A stretch of 6,624 bases of DNA from Thermoflexibacter sp. GTDB taxonomy: Bacteria > Bacteroidota > Bacteroidia > Cytophagales > Thermoflexibacteraceae. Position 1 is the stretch's first letter; each line of letters starts with the position of its first letter. The position numbers and the translations under genes were made by a program. Positions 1 to 6,624 of the stretch are shown piece by piece. The DNA is taken from positions 1-6,624 of the forward strand of contig JALOMS010000270.1 in NCBI GenBank assembly GCA_025455345.1. Reading direction: 5' to 3'. The notes below the pieces were generated by a model that saw only the letters and a program-made list of their open reading frames with translations, had not been told where the DNA came from and did not search any database.

Positions 1-1377
1 CTCAAAGTAGGAGATGGAAAGTTTGACCTGGTCTTTCAGCCAGCGAGCGAGCATGATATATTGGGCAATGCTTTGATTCAAATGCAAAAACAATTACAAT
101 TAGCCGCAATAGAAGAAAAAAAACGAGCGTGGGCAACAGAAAGTATGTCCAAATTTGTAGAAATCCTTAGAAAAGACCATGCTTCATTCAAGCACATGAT
201 AGATGAAATAATAGCTACATTAGTGCATATTTTAGCCATCAATCAAGGCGGCATATTTATTGTCAATGAGGAAGATACAGACAATACTTACTTAGAAATG
301 ATAAGCTGTTATGCGTATAGCAAAAAGAGGTTTTTTGAAAAAAAGATACCTATCAAGGGCAAATTTGCATCAGGAGTGATAGGGCAGGCATACATAGAAA
401 AACAAACCATCAATCTTAGCGAAGTCCCTTCCAACTATACACATATTACTTCTGGCTTGGGCGAGGCAACTCCGACGGCTTTGCTTATAGTCCCTCTCAA
501 ATTGAATAACAGAGTAACAGGCATCATTGAGTTAGCAGGTTTTAAAGAGTTTGATAATCAAGAAATTGCCTTCGTAGAAAAGTTAGCTGAAACACTTGCC
601 TCCTCTATTATCGCAACCAAAATTAATGAACAAACCAAGAAGTTATTGCATGATTCTCAACAACAAGGGCAAATCTTGCTCCATAAGGAAGAAGAAATGC
701 GTAAAAACTTAGAAGAATTAAGAATTACGCAGAATGAAATGCAACGCACACAAAAAGAACTCTTAGACGTAAAAGACGATTTGGAGAGAGAAATGCAAAA
801 ACAACAGATAGCCATGCAAGAACTGCAAACCAAAGAGGCTACTTTGGAAGCAATGATAAATAACACAGATGACGTAATTATAGTCATAGATAAAGAGTAC
901 AAAATATTGCTTTTTAATGAGATATATAGTAAAAACCTCAATATAAGAATGGGAATGGAGGCGCGGCAGGGTTTAGACATATTAACTACCTACCTTCCCG
1001 AACAAGTGGAAGTATTCAAATCTTATTTTGACAGGTGTCTGGCAGGAGAAAAATTTGCAGTAGAAGAAAAACTGTTATTTGTTGGAGAAGAACGGTATTA
1101 TGAAATACACTATAACCCCATCAAAGACGACAAAAATAATATTACAGGGGTTTCTGTTTTTACACGCAATATTACTGGACGTAAAGCACAAGAAAAGAAA
1201 GTTTTAGAAACGATTCAACAAGAAAAAGAAAGAGCAAATAAGCAAATAGAAGCACAGAGAAAACTATTTGAACAGAGTATAGTGCTTTTTAGAGAAAAAG
1301 AAAAATCGTTGGTACAAAAGTTGTCCAACCTTGAAAATGAATTGACTTCTTTGAAGAATGAAGCAAAAATTTATTAA
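1..1377 (+). CDS. HAMP-GAF-PAS sensor protein without visible output domain (5' end outside window)
   Basis: Only the C-terminal 458 residues are visible. The frame is open from base 1, so the start lies upstream and the TTG at 61 is an internal Leu codon. Counting from base 61 as residue 1, the order is: the end of a HAMP domain (about -20 to 15, with the typical ILGNALIQM helix); a linker containing W24 and SKFVEILRK; a GAF domain (about 42-187, including NQGGIFIV and GVIGQAY); a coiled coil (about 190-262, with EEMRKNLEELRITQ, a motif familiar from Cytophagales sensor proteins); a PAS domain (about 262-375, ending FTRNITGRK); and a terminal coiled coil (about 376-435). The HAMP remnant implies transmembrane helices and perhaps an extracytoplasmic sensor in the missing part. 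No histidine kinase, GGDEF, methyl-accepting or phosphatase domain follows the PAS domain, so signalling would have to pass through the coil to a partner. The domain calls are firm; the pathway is unknown. Confidence 0.88.
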   Translation, partial: LKVGDGKFDLVFQPASEHDILGNALIQMQKQLQLAAIEEKKRAWATESMSKFVEILRKDHASFKHMIDEIIATLVHILAINQGGIFIVNEEDTDNTYLEMISCYAYSKKRFFEKKIPIKGKFASGVIGQAYIEKQTINLSEVPSNYTHITSGLGEATPTALLIVPLKLNNRVTGIIELAGFKEFDNQEIAFVEKLAETLASSIIATKINEQTKKLLHDSQQQGQILLHKEEEMRKNLEELRITQNEMQRTQKELLDVKDDLEREMQKQQIAMQELQTKEATLEAMINNTDDVIIVIDKEYKILLFNEIYSKNLNIRMGMEARQGLDILTTYLPEQVEVFKSYFDRCLAGEKFAVEEKLLFVGEERYYEIHYNPIKDDKNNITGVSVFTRNITGRKAQEKKVLETIQQEKERANKQIEAQRKLFEQSIVLFREKEKSLVQKLSNLENELTSLKNEAKIY

Positions 1378-1382
1378 TTTTG
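1350..1382 (+). promoter_or_regulatory. Possible Bacteroidota-type promoter for the SpoIIE-phosphatase gene
   Basis: TTTG at 1350-1353 is followed after 21 bp by TAATTTTG at 1375-1382, an exact match to the Bacteroidota -7 consensus TAnnTTTG with a -33 TTTG/TTG at an accepted spacing. It overlaps the last codons and the stop of the sensor gene and would give a 5' leader of about 80 nt for the gene starting at 1470. In AT-rich DNA this match could be chance, so it is only a candidate; the two genes may equally be co-transcribed from upstream. Confidence 0.35.
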
Positions 1383-1430
1383 TCTAAGGATATTCCCCCC
1401 TTGAGTTATATTGTACTAATTTTTTGACTA

Positions 1431-1450
1431 ATATACCCAAATAGGTATAT
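1431..1450. repeat. Short inverted repeat upstream of the phosphatase gene
   Basis: ATATACC (1431-1437) and GGTATAT (1444-1450) are perfect reverse complements separated by a 6-nt spacer, CAAATA. The dyad ends 19 nt before the start codon at 1470. It could be an operator for a dimeric regulator or a weak hairpin in the mRNA leader. It has no following T-run, so it does not look like an intrinsic terminator. The arms are short and AT-rich, so chance is a real possibility. Confidence 0.35.
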
Positions 1451-1469
1451 ATAATACTTGTTAGCGTAA

Positions 1470-4097
1470 ATGCATAATCAACTGACTTACAAAGCATTAA
1501 AAAATATTTTATTCTTTATTGTTTTCTGCTTATCTACCATTAAAGTAGCCAATGCAGGGAATATGCTTGTAATTAGTGATGACAAAGGCGAGTATATAAT
1601 CTCAGGAGAATTATTTTACTTAGAAGATTCTTTAAAATCTTTATCTATTTATGATATTTCTTCAGGCAAATACGACCATCTTTTTAAGCAATTAGAAAAT
1701 GCCAATACCAATTTTGGATTTTCAAGTTCTGCATTTTGGGTTCGTTTAGAAATAGATAATCAGACTACCCGACAAGAAAACTTTTTCTTAGAGCTGAACT
1801 ATCCTATGCTTGATAGCATAGAATTATATTATGATGAATTAGACAAATGGTTGGTAAAAAAGACGGGAGATTTTTATTCTTTTAGCACCAGAGAAGTCAA
1901 AAATCGCAATTTTGTATTTCCTATCACCATTCCTACTTGGGACACCAAAGTTTTTTATATGCGCGTTTCTACTGATGGGAATAGCGTGCGCTTACCAATG
2001 ACACTTTGGACTCCTATTTCTTTTAGTGAATACAATCACAACATACAGTTTTTCTTTGGTATTTTATACGGCATTATTCTCTTAATTATCTTGGAGAATA
2101 TTTATATCTTCTTTTCAATCAGGGACTACAGTTATTTGTATTACGTGTTCTCTATGCTGAGTTCTTTCTTTTTGATTACAATATTGAATGGTCATGCCTT
2201 TGAGTATTTGTGGCCTGAAAATGTTTGGATGCAAAATCACATCTTACCTATTATTACCCTTTCTTTAGGATTTTGGACAGCAATATTTTGTAGGGATTTC
2301 TTAGAAATGAAAGACCATTCAGCCCTTTTAGATAAAATGTTGTGGGGATTTGCTTTGGTCATGGTTGGATTGATGATACCTTCCTTAGTCTTGCCTTCGT
2401 TTATCATGTCCATCATTACAGCAACGGTAGGAATCTTAGAAGGAATCACCTTGTTTATTGCAAGTGCTATCGCTGTATATAGAGGAAGCCTCTCAGCAAG
2501 GTATTTTTTTATGGCATTTTCTTGCTATGGATTAGGCTTATTGGTATATGGAATCAAGCATTTAGGTATTATTCCTGTGAATTTGTGGACGGACAATAGC
2601 ATACAGATAGGTGCGGCTACTCAGGTTATTTTACTTTCTTTTGCATTAGGGTCTAAACTAAAGGATTTTAAACGCAGAAGCTCAAGGGCAAAAGAAGAAG
2701 CCTTACAATTGCAAAAGCAAATCAACGAGCAGTTGGAAGAAAAAGTAGCAGAACGTACCCAAGAAATTCAAGAAAAAGCCTTTGAATTGGAAGTTGCCTA
2801 TAAAAATGTAGCAGTAGTCAGTCAGATAGGACAAGAAATCACCTCTTCCCTCAATATCGAGGATATTTTTAATAAATTATATCGCTATGTAAATGACCTC
2901 ATGGACGCATCTGTATTTGGTGTAGATATTTATGACCCAGAAAAGCAAGTTATTGAATATAAGCTAAATATAGAAAGAAATCAAAGATTGCCTTCTGAAA
3001 CAGTTTCTATGGCAGAAGAAACCAATTTGTCGGTGTGGGCTGTAAAAAATCGCAAAGAGATTTTTATGAATGATGTATCTTTAGAGTACAACAATTATAT
3101 TGCTGACCATGAGCTATCTCTTATAGAAGGGGCAGACCCTCTGTCTGTTATTTATATTCCTTTGCAAATCGGAGAAAAAGTCTTAGGAGTAACCACTGTG
3201 CAAAGTTTTGAGAAAGATGCCTACAATATTCAGCACTTGGAGATTATGCGTACCCTTGCTTCTTATACGTCTATCGCCTTAGATAATGCCGCCGCTTACA
3301 ACGAAATAGAAACCTCAAATCTGAAAATCACCCAAAGTATTCGCTACGCTAAACGCATACAAGACGCTATTCTTCCTGATAATGAACTGATTAAAAAGAA
3401 TTTTGACGAACATTTCATCATCTATTATCCCAAAGACATCGTAAGTGGTGATTTTTATTGGTTTGCCGAACTACCCTCGCAGTCTGATGACAATGAAGTA
3501 GATAAAGTAATCATTGCAGTAGTAGATTGTACGGGGCATGGAGTACCTGGGGCTTTTATGACAATGATGGGCAATGACTTGCTTAACCAAATTGTCATAG
3601 AAAATGAGATTACTGACCCCAACCAAATTATTGTAGAATTAGATAAAAAAGTAACGCGTACCCTTGACTCCCAACAAGAAAAGAGGAATGATGGCATGGA
3701 CATTTCTATTGCGGTGATAGATAAAACCCAACAAGTCATTCATTTTGCTGGAGCAAAATTGCCTATTTATCGCGTACATAATGGCGTATTAGACCAAATC
3801 AAAGGCAATATATTCCCAATAGGCGGTAGGCAATACAAAAATAATAAAGTATTTGAAAACCATAGTTTTACATACACCAAAGGAGATACTATTTATCTTT
3901 TTTCTGATGGCTTTCAAGACCAATTTGGAGGAGATAAGAAAATAAAATATACAACCAAACGCTTCCGACATTTTTTGGCGGAGATGTATGGCATGAATAT
4001 GCAAGAACAAAAAGATATGTTGGAGAAAGAACTCGCGTATTGGAAAAATGGCGGCAAACAAACCGACGATATTCTGGTCATGGGTTTCAAACTTTAG
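1470..4097 (+). CDS. 7TMR-DISM receptor with GAF and SpoIIE-type PP2C phosphatase domains
   Basis: Complete 875-residue membrane receptor. A TAA stop directly precedes the ATG in frame, so this is the earliest possible start; no Shine-Dalgarno sequence is visible. Order: signal peptide (1-29, ending VANA); a periplasmic 7TMR-DISMED2-like sensor (about 35-185, with the typical FWVRLEIDN at 89-97); a seven-helix 7TMR-DISM core (about 192-396); a coiled coil (about 402-445, EEKVAERTQEIQ); a GAF domain (about 449-610); a linker helix, SIRYAKRIQDAILP (623-636); and a SpoIIE/PP2C phosphatase (about 640-875). Expected metal-binding acidic residues are present: D661 in SGDFYW, D686 in VVDCTGHG, D813 in FSDGF and D866/D867 in TDDILV, so the enzyme looks intact. 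In this family the domain dephosphorylates serine or threonine on a partner such as an anti-anti-sigma protein. No STAS or anti-sigma partner is encoded nearby. The ligand is unknown; DISMED2 domains are thought to bind carbohydrate-like ligands. Confidence 0.93.
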   Translation: MHNQLTYKALKNILFFIVFCLSTIKVANAGNMLVISDDKGEYIISGELFYLEDSLKSLSIYDISSGKYDHLFKQLENANTNFGFSSSAFWVRLEIDNQTTRQENFFLELNYPMLDSIELYYDELDKWLVKKTGDFYSFSTREVKNRNFVFPITIPTWDTKVFYMRVSTDGNSVRLPMTLWTPISFSEYNHNIQFFFGILYGIILLIILENIYIFFSIRDYSYLYYVFSMLSSFFLITILNGHAFEYLWPENVWMQNHILPIITLSLGFWTAIFCRDFLEMKDHSALLDKMLWGFALVMVGLMIPSLVLPSFIMSIITATVGILEGITLFIASAIAVYRGSLSARYFFMAFSCYGLGLLVYGIKHLGIIPVNLWTDNSIQIGAATQVILLSFALGSKLKDFKRRSSRAKEEALQLQKQINEQLEEKVAERTQEIQEKAFELEVAYKNVAVVSQIGQEITSSLNIEDIFNKLYRYVNDLMDASVFGVDIYDPEKQVIEYKLNIERNQRLPSETVSMAEETNLSVWAVKNRKEIFMNDVSLEYNNYIADHELSLIEGADPLSVIYIPLQIGEKVLGVTTVQSFEKDAYNIQHLEIMRTLASYTSIALDNAAAYNEIETSNLKITQSIRYAKRIQDAILPDNELIKKNFDEHFIIYYPKDIVSGDFYWFAELPSQSDDNEVDKVIIAVVDCTGHGVPGAFMTMMGNDLLNQIVIENEITDPNQIIVELDKKVTRTLDSQQEKRNDGMDISIAVIDKTQQVIHFAGAKLPIYRVHNGVLDQIKGNIFPIGGRQYKNNKVFENHSFTYTKGDTIYLFSDGFQDQFGGDKKIKYTTKRFRHFLAEMYGMNMQEQKDMLEKELAYWKNGGKQTDDILVMGFKL

Positions 4098-4123
4098 CCA
4101 AGAGTTGTCCAATTAATCAAAAC
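4098..4123. other. Convergent intergenic gap without visible terminator
   Basis: Only 26 bp separate the stop codons of the phosphatase gene (TAG at 4095-4097) and the peptidase gene on the opposite strand (TAA, 4126-4124). I found no GC-rich stem followed by a T-run on either strand. Transcription from each side may therefore end inside the opposing gene or depend on Rho. Confidence 0.6.
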
Positions 4124-5548
4124 TTATCTATGCGTAATTTCTACCGTTAATAACAAAGTTTCTTTATTTTTAGCAGTAGCGGCAAACACAATCTCATTGG
4201 TCTTACAGTTGATGTCTGCTTGAGCAACTAACTGATTAGCAAGAACTTTCTGAATTTTCTCTGCCAATGCTCCTGTTTGTTTTTTCATTTCCTCTTTTAG
4301 GTATTGGGCATCGATGGCTTCTTTGGAATAGATGATACATAGATAATCCGTTCCCGCGCTCTCATCTAAAGCCAAATAATGCTCCTCATCGGGAATCGCT
4401 AATTCACTTTTGACAGAAGTAAGTGCTGGGCTGACTCCTTCTTGGTGAGGAAAAAGCTGAAATATCTGCGATTGGTTATCCGCAGCAAAAATATAAACAT
4501 AAGCAGGCTCATTATTAGAGAGATAGAGGCGGAATCGCGTACCCGAAGGCAAAGGATGCTCCATCTGATAGATTTTCCCATTCCAGCTTGTTTTTACTTC
4601 ATCTCCACTTGCGGTCATAATCTTTAGCTTGCCAGAAAGGTCAGCATTCCCTATCGCCACAGCAGGTGGGGGATTCTTACTTGGCAATTCCATCATTTCG
4701 TATGCTTCTCGCACAAAATTTGCAAAATCCTGATAACGCACCCACATAAACCCTTGATTTCCCCAAGTTGTACCCCAGCTATTCATTAGCTCGAATGCTC
4801 CCCCAAATTTTTTATCGTCATACCCTATGACTGTCATCGCATGACCATAATGCTCCTCATTGGGGTTTTCCTTTGGAATCCAGCAGTTCTTCGCTGTTTG
4901 GAAAGAAACAGGACACTTCATGCCAATGATGACGGGCTTATTTTCCGAAATACTTTTTTTTACTGCATTGATTTTTAACCACTTATTTTGCAAATTGTCT
5001 GAGGTATTGAAAAGTTTGAGATAGCCCTTGATTTTAAAATTTTTGGCTTTGGTAAGCAAATTGGCTGGAACAGCAGTGGGGCAGTCCCCCTTAAATTCAT
5101 TGAACTTCACTGCTCCATTTTTTTTCATGTTTTCTAAAGCATCAGTGATAAATGCCCCATACGTACATTCTTTGTCAAAGCTAAATTTTGCCATAGAATA
5201 TGTAAAAGAAGGAGAAAAAGCATTTTGCATTACTTGAGCAAAGGAAATAGCATTATTTTGTTTTGCTTCTATGATGGTACGAGCGGAGTATGCTACAGCC
5301 CAAGCCGTACATGTGCCGTATTCTCCTTGATTCTTAGGAATAGGGCAGTATTTTTTCAAAGAATTACTCGCAGGCAATACCTTGTATTCTCTGGTAAGCA
5401 ATACGGCTTTGAGAGGAACTTGGGCATATTTAGAAGTATCAAATAAGCAACCTGTCTTGAACTGAGGCACTTGAGCAGAAACAAAAAAAGGCAACAAGAA
5501 TAGCAGAAAAATAAACGCACCAATAGAAATAGTTTTATCTTTGTTCAT
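4124..5548 (-). CDS. Secreted papain-family (C1) cysteine peptidase with DUF4384-like C-terminal domain
   Basis: Complete 474-residue exported protein. The N-terminus is a signal peptide (MNKDK, then a hydrophobic stretch at about 8-23, ending VSA before Q26), with no lipobox at the cleavage site, so a soluble periplasmic or secreted product is expected. The papain-fold catalytic set is readable: Q74 (oxyanion hole) and nucleophile C80 in NQGEYGTCTAWA, H236 in YGHAMTVIGYDD, and N256 in LMNSWGTTWGNQGF. Several further cysteines (34, 68, 128, 156, 212, 222) could form disulfides. No clear inhibitory propeptide is visible, since only about 48 residues separate the signal peptide from Q74. Residues about 330-410 resemble DUF4384 (FRLYLSNNEPAYVYIF, then QLFPH and a Ser-Leu-Ala-Ile-Pro stretch), a domain often attached to bacterial peptidases and kinases. 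The last 60 residues are unassigned; I see no type IX sorting domain. Its substrate cannot be read from sequence. The ATG at 5548 is the only one before an in-frame stop upstream. Confidence 0.92.
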   Translation of the reverse strand: MNKDKTISIGAFIFLLFLLPFFVSAQVPQFKTGCLFDTSKYAQVPLKAVLLTREYKVLPASNSLKKYCPIPKNQGEYGTCTAWAVAYSARTIIEAKQNNAISFAQVMQNAFSPSFTYSMAKFSFDKECTYGAFITDALENMKKNGAVKFNEFKGDCPTAVPANLLTKAKNFKIKGYLKLFNTSDNLQNKWLKINAVKKSISENKPVIIGMKCPVSFQTAKNCWIPKENPNEEHYGHAMTVIGYDDKKFGGAFELMNSWGTTWGNQGFMWVRYQDFANFVREAYEMMELPSKNPPPAVAIGNADLSGKLKIMTASGDEVKTSWNGKIYQMEHPLPSGTRFRLYLSNNEPAYVYIFAADNQSQIFQLFPHQEGVSPALTSVKSELAIPDEEHYLALDESAGTDYLCIIYSKEAIDAQYLKEEMKKQTGALAEKIQKVLANQLVAQADINCKTNEIVFAATAKNKETLLLTVEITHR

Positions 5549-5611
5549 TGATTTAAAAGGGTAAATTTTGTATATTTATTAACGCAAAAAATATGCGGAG
5601 GTTCTAAAATT
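5540..5611. promoter_or_regulatory. Divergent promoter region between peptidase and flavin reductase genes
   Basis: The 63 bp between the two divergent start codons (5549-5611) must hold both promoters unless they overlap the genes. On the plus strand, TTTG at 5540-5543 lies 18 bp before TAAATTTTG (5562-5570), one T longer than the TAnnTTTG consensus; an alternative is TTG at 5548-5550, then 20 bp, then TATATTTA (5571-5578), one mismatch. On the minus strand, TATTTTTTG (5593-5585) is also one base too long, with no good -33 element. None is exact, so the region is supported by gene layout more than by motif. Confidence 0.4.
5597..5601 (+). promoter_or_regulatory. Shine-Dalgarno-like GGAGG for the flavin reductase gene
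   Basis: GGAGG stands 10 nt before the ATG at 5612, slightly farther than the usual optimum. It supports that start. Neither of the other two starts seen here (1470, and 5548 on the minus strand) has such a sequence, as is common in Bacteroidota, where Shine-Dalgarno pairing is used little. Confidence 0.5.
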
Positions 5612-6508
5612 ATGAGTTGGAAAGCATTTAATCCTAAAGAATTGCATCTGCCAGTGTTGCAGTATTACTTACAAAGCCTCATTGCACCGCGCCCTATTGC
5701 TTTTGCAAGCACCATAGACAAGCTCGGCAAGGTGAATCTTAGCCCATTTAGTTTTTTTAATATTTTTAGCCTCAATCCTCCGATTGTTGTTTTTTCTCCT
5801 TCGCGTAGAGCGCGTGATAACTCGACCAAGCATACCTTAGAGAATGTCTTAGAAGTGCCTGAAGTTGTGATAAATATGGTCAATTATAGCATAGTAGAGC
5901 AGACTTCTTTGGCAAGTACCGAGTATGATAAAGGAGTGAATGAATTTATCAAAGCTGGTTTGACAGAGGAAACATCTACTTTGGTCAGACCTCCAAGAGT
6001 AGCAGAATCACCCGCCGCTTTGGAGTGTAAAGTACAACAAATACTGCCTTTGGGCAATGAGGGTGGGGCAGGTAACTTGGTAATTTGTGAGGTTGTATTA
6101 ATACACATTAAGGAAAAAGTATTTGATGAAAATGGTAAAATTAGCCCATACCACTTGGATTTGGTGGCGCGAATGGGTGGAGATTGGTACAGTAGGTCGC
6201 AGGGAGAGAGCCTCTTTGAGATACCTAAGCCTCTACAAACCAAAGGAATAGGCATAGATAATATTCCTAAAAACATTAGAAATAGTAATATATTAACTGG
6301 AAATAATTTAGGGCGATTAGGAAATATAGAAAAATTACCTAATCAAGAAGAAGTAGAATCTTTTAAAGAAAGAGAAGAGATACAGACTTTGATACAAAAG
6401 TTTGAAAATCAGCCAATAGAATTAGAAAAAGCAATTCACCTCTTAGCCCAAGCGTATTTGGAAAAGAAAGATATTGTTTCGGCTTGGAAAGTATTGCTAA
6501 GTTTATAA
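5612..6508 (+). CDS. Flavin reductase-like FMN-binding split-barrel protein
   Basis: Complete 298-residue cytoplasmic protein with no signal peptide or membrane segment. Residues about 15-175 form a flavin reductase-like (FMN-binding split barrel) domain. Recognisable stretches are IAPRPIAFAST (24-34), NLSPFSFFNIFS (42-53), the RRARDNSTKHTLEN segment (65-78), PPRVAESPAALECKV (127-141) and GGAGNLVICEV (151-161). These resemble the Bacteroidota flavin reductase family whose members reduce or bind FMN with NAD(P)H and may feed a partner oxygenase. LDLVARMGGDWYSR (183-196) and the region to about 243, with GIGIDNIP and LTGNNLGRLGN, seem to be part of the conserved family sequence. The tail at 250-298 is helical and charged, so the protein is longer than the minimal domain of about 160-200 residues. 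No oxygenase lies beside it, so the physiological substrate is unknown. The start is supported by the GGAGG upstream. Confidence 0.9.
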   Translation: MSWKAFNPKELHLPVLQYYLQSLIAPRPIAFASTIDKLGKVNLSPFSFFNIFSLNPPIVVFSPSRRARDNSTKHTLENVLEVPEVVINMVNYSIVEQTSLASTEYDKGVNEFIKAGLTEETSTLVRPPRVAESPAALECKVQQILPLGNEGGAGNLVICEVVLIHIKEKVFDENGKISPYHLDLVARMGGDWYSRSQGESLFEIPKPLQTKGIGIDNIPKNIRNSNILTGNNLGRLGNIEKLPNQEEVESFKEREEIQTLIQKFENQPIELEKAIHLLAQAYLEKKDIVSAWKVLLSL

Positions 6509-6540
6509 GCACTTGTATTACAACTATTTGAATACTACTC

Positions 6541-6624
6541 CTATTTACTAAGATATTTGTTTATGAGTAATTGATGCTCTTCTAAGCCCTTTTCAGTAAG
6601 AAAAAAAGCAATTTGATTAAAAAA
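6541..6624 (-). CDS. Probable C-terminal fragment of a gene entering from the right edge
   Basis: On the minus strand one frame is open from the window edge (6624) to a TAG at 6543-6541, giving 27 residues that end GLEEHQLLINKYLSK. The other two minus frames are closed by stops, and the plus frames are broken as well. The charged, amphipathic ending looks like a genuine protein terminus, and the 32-bp gap to the flavin reductase stop fits convergent genes. It is too short to assign a family, and an open frame of 27 codons can occur by chance. Confidence 0.45.
   Translation of the reverse strand, partial: FFNQIAFFLTEKGLEEHQLLINKYLSK

Noticed and set aside
61..63. TTG as the start codon of the first gene
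   Set aside because: The same frame is open through base 1 and encodes a plausible HAMP helix before this codon, so it is an internal Leu and the true start is off the window.
657..980. Minus-strand open frame rich in Ser, Cys and Ile
   Set aside because: It is the antisense of Glu/Lys-rich coiled-coil codons, which produce such composition; no start context or domain support.
1391..1403. Run of six C in the intergenic gap as a terminator or slippage element
   Set aside because: There is no complementary G-rich arm nearby and no following T-run, and it is outside coding sequence, so there is no support for a function.
3789..4112. Minus-strand open frame of 107 codons
   Set aside because: It lies opposite the C-terminal phosphatase domain, whose catalytic motifs are intact on the plus strand; the translation shows no recognisable domain.
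5028..5446. Two short plus-strand open frames (5028-5237 and 5225-5446)
   Set aside because: Both are antisense to the peptidase gene around its catalytic region and show no protein-like features.
5884..6276. Minus-strand open frame of 130 codons
   Set aside because: It lies opposite the conserved flavin reductase coding region and looks like a shadow of it; no family features.
6581..6612. Possible terminator hairpin from CCCTTTT and the later A-run
   Set aside because: The pairing is imperfect and nearly all A-T, and the stretch is better explained as the last codons of a minus-strand gene.

Overview
The window is AT-rich bacterial DNA that reads as Bacteroidota, most likely a Cytophagales-type gliding or marine relative. 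That assignment is an inference. It rests on protein style (a HAMP-GAF-coil-PAS sensor carrying the EEMRxNxEELxxTQ coil, a 7TMR-DISM/SpoIIE phosphatase, a papain-like peptidase with a DUF4384-like tail), on promoter-like TAnnTTTG elements, and on the lack of Shine-Dalgarno sequences at two of the three visible starts.

Layout: (1) 1-1377, plus strand: the 3' part of a sensor gene whose beginning lies off the left edge. The frame stays open through base 1, so the TTG at 61 is not its start. (2) 1378-1469: a 92-bp gap with a possible promoter and a 7-bp inverted repeat. (3) 1470-4097, plus: a complete 875-residue membrane receptor with a 7TMR-DISM sensor and seven-helix core, a GAF domain and a C-terminal SpoIIE/PP2C serine/threonine phosphatase. 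(4) 4124-5548, minus: a complete secreted papain-family (C1) cysteine peptidase with a DUF4384-like C-terminal domain, convergent with (3) across 26 bp. (5) 5549-5611: a short divergent promoter region. (6) 5612-6508, plus: a complete flavin reductase-like FMN-binding split-barrel protein. (7) 6541-6624, minus: probably the last 27 codons of a gene that enters from the right edge.

The first two genes lie head to tail and both look like signal-transduction proteins. One is a sensor with no visible output domain; the other is a receptor phosphatase that would act on a phosphorylated partner, classically an anti-sigma-factor antagonist, none of which is encoded here. Whether they share a pathway is open. 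The peptidase and the flavin reductase are not obviously linked to them or to each other, apart from the shared divergent intergenic region. No RNA gene, CRISPR array, insertion sequence or prophage signal was seen. The window looks mostly like ordinary chromosomal sequence, and I found no convincing undescribed system in it.
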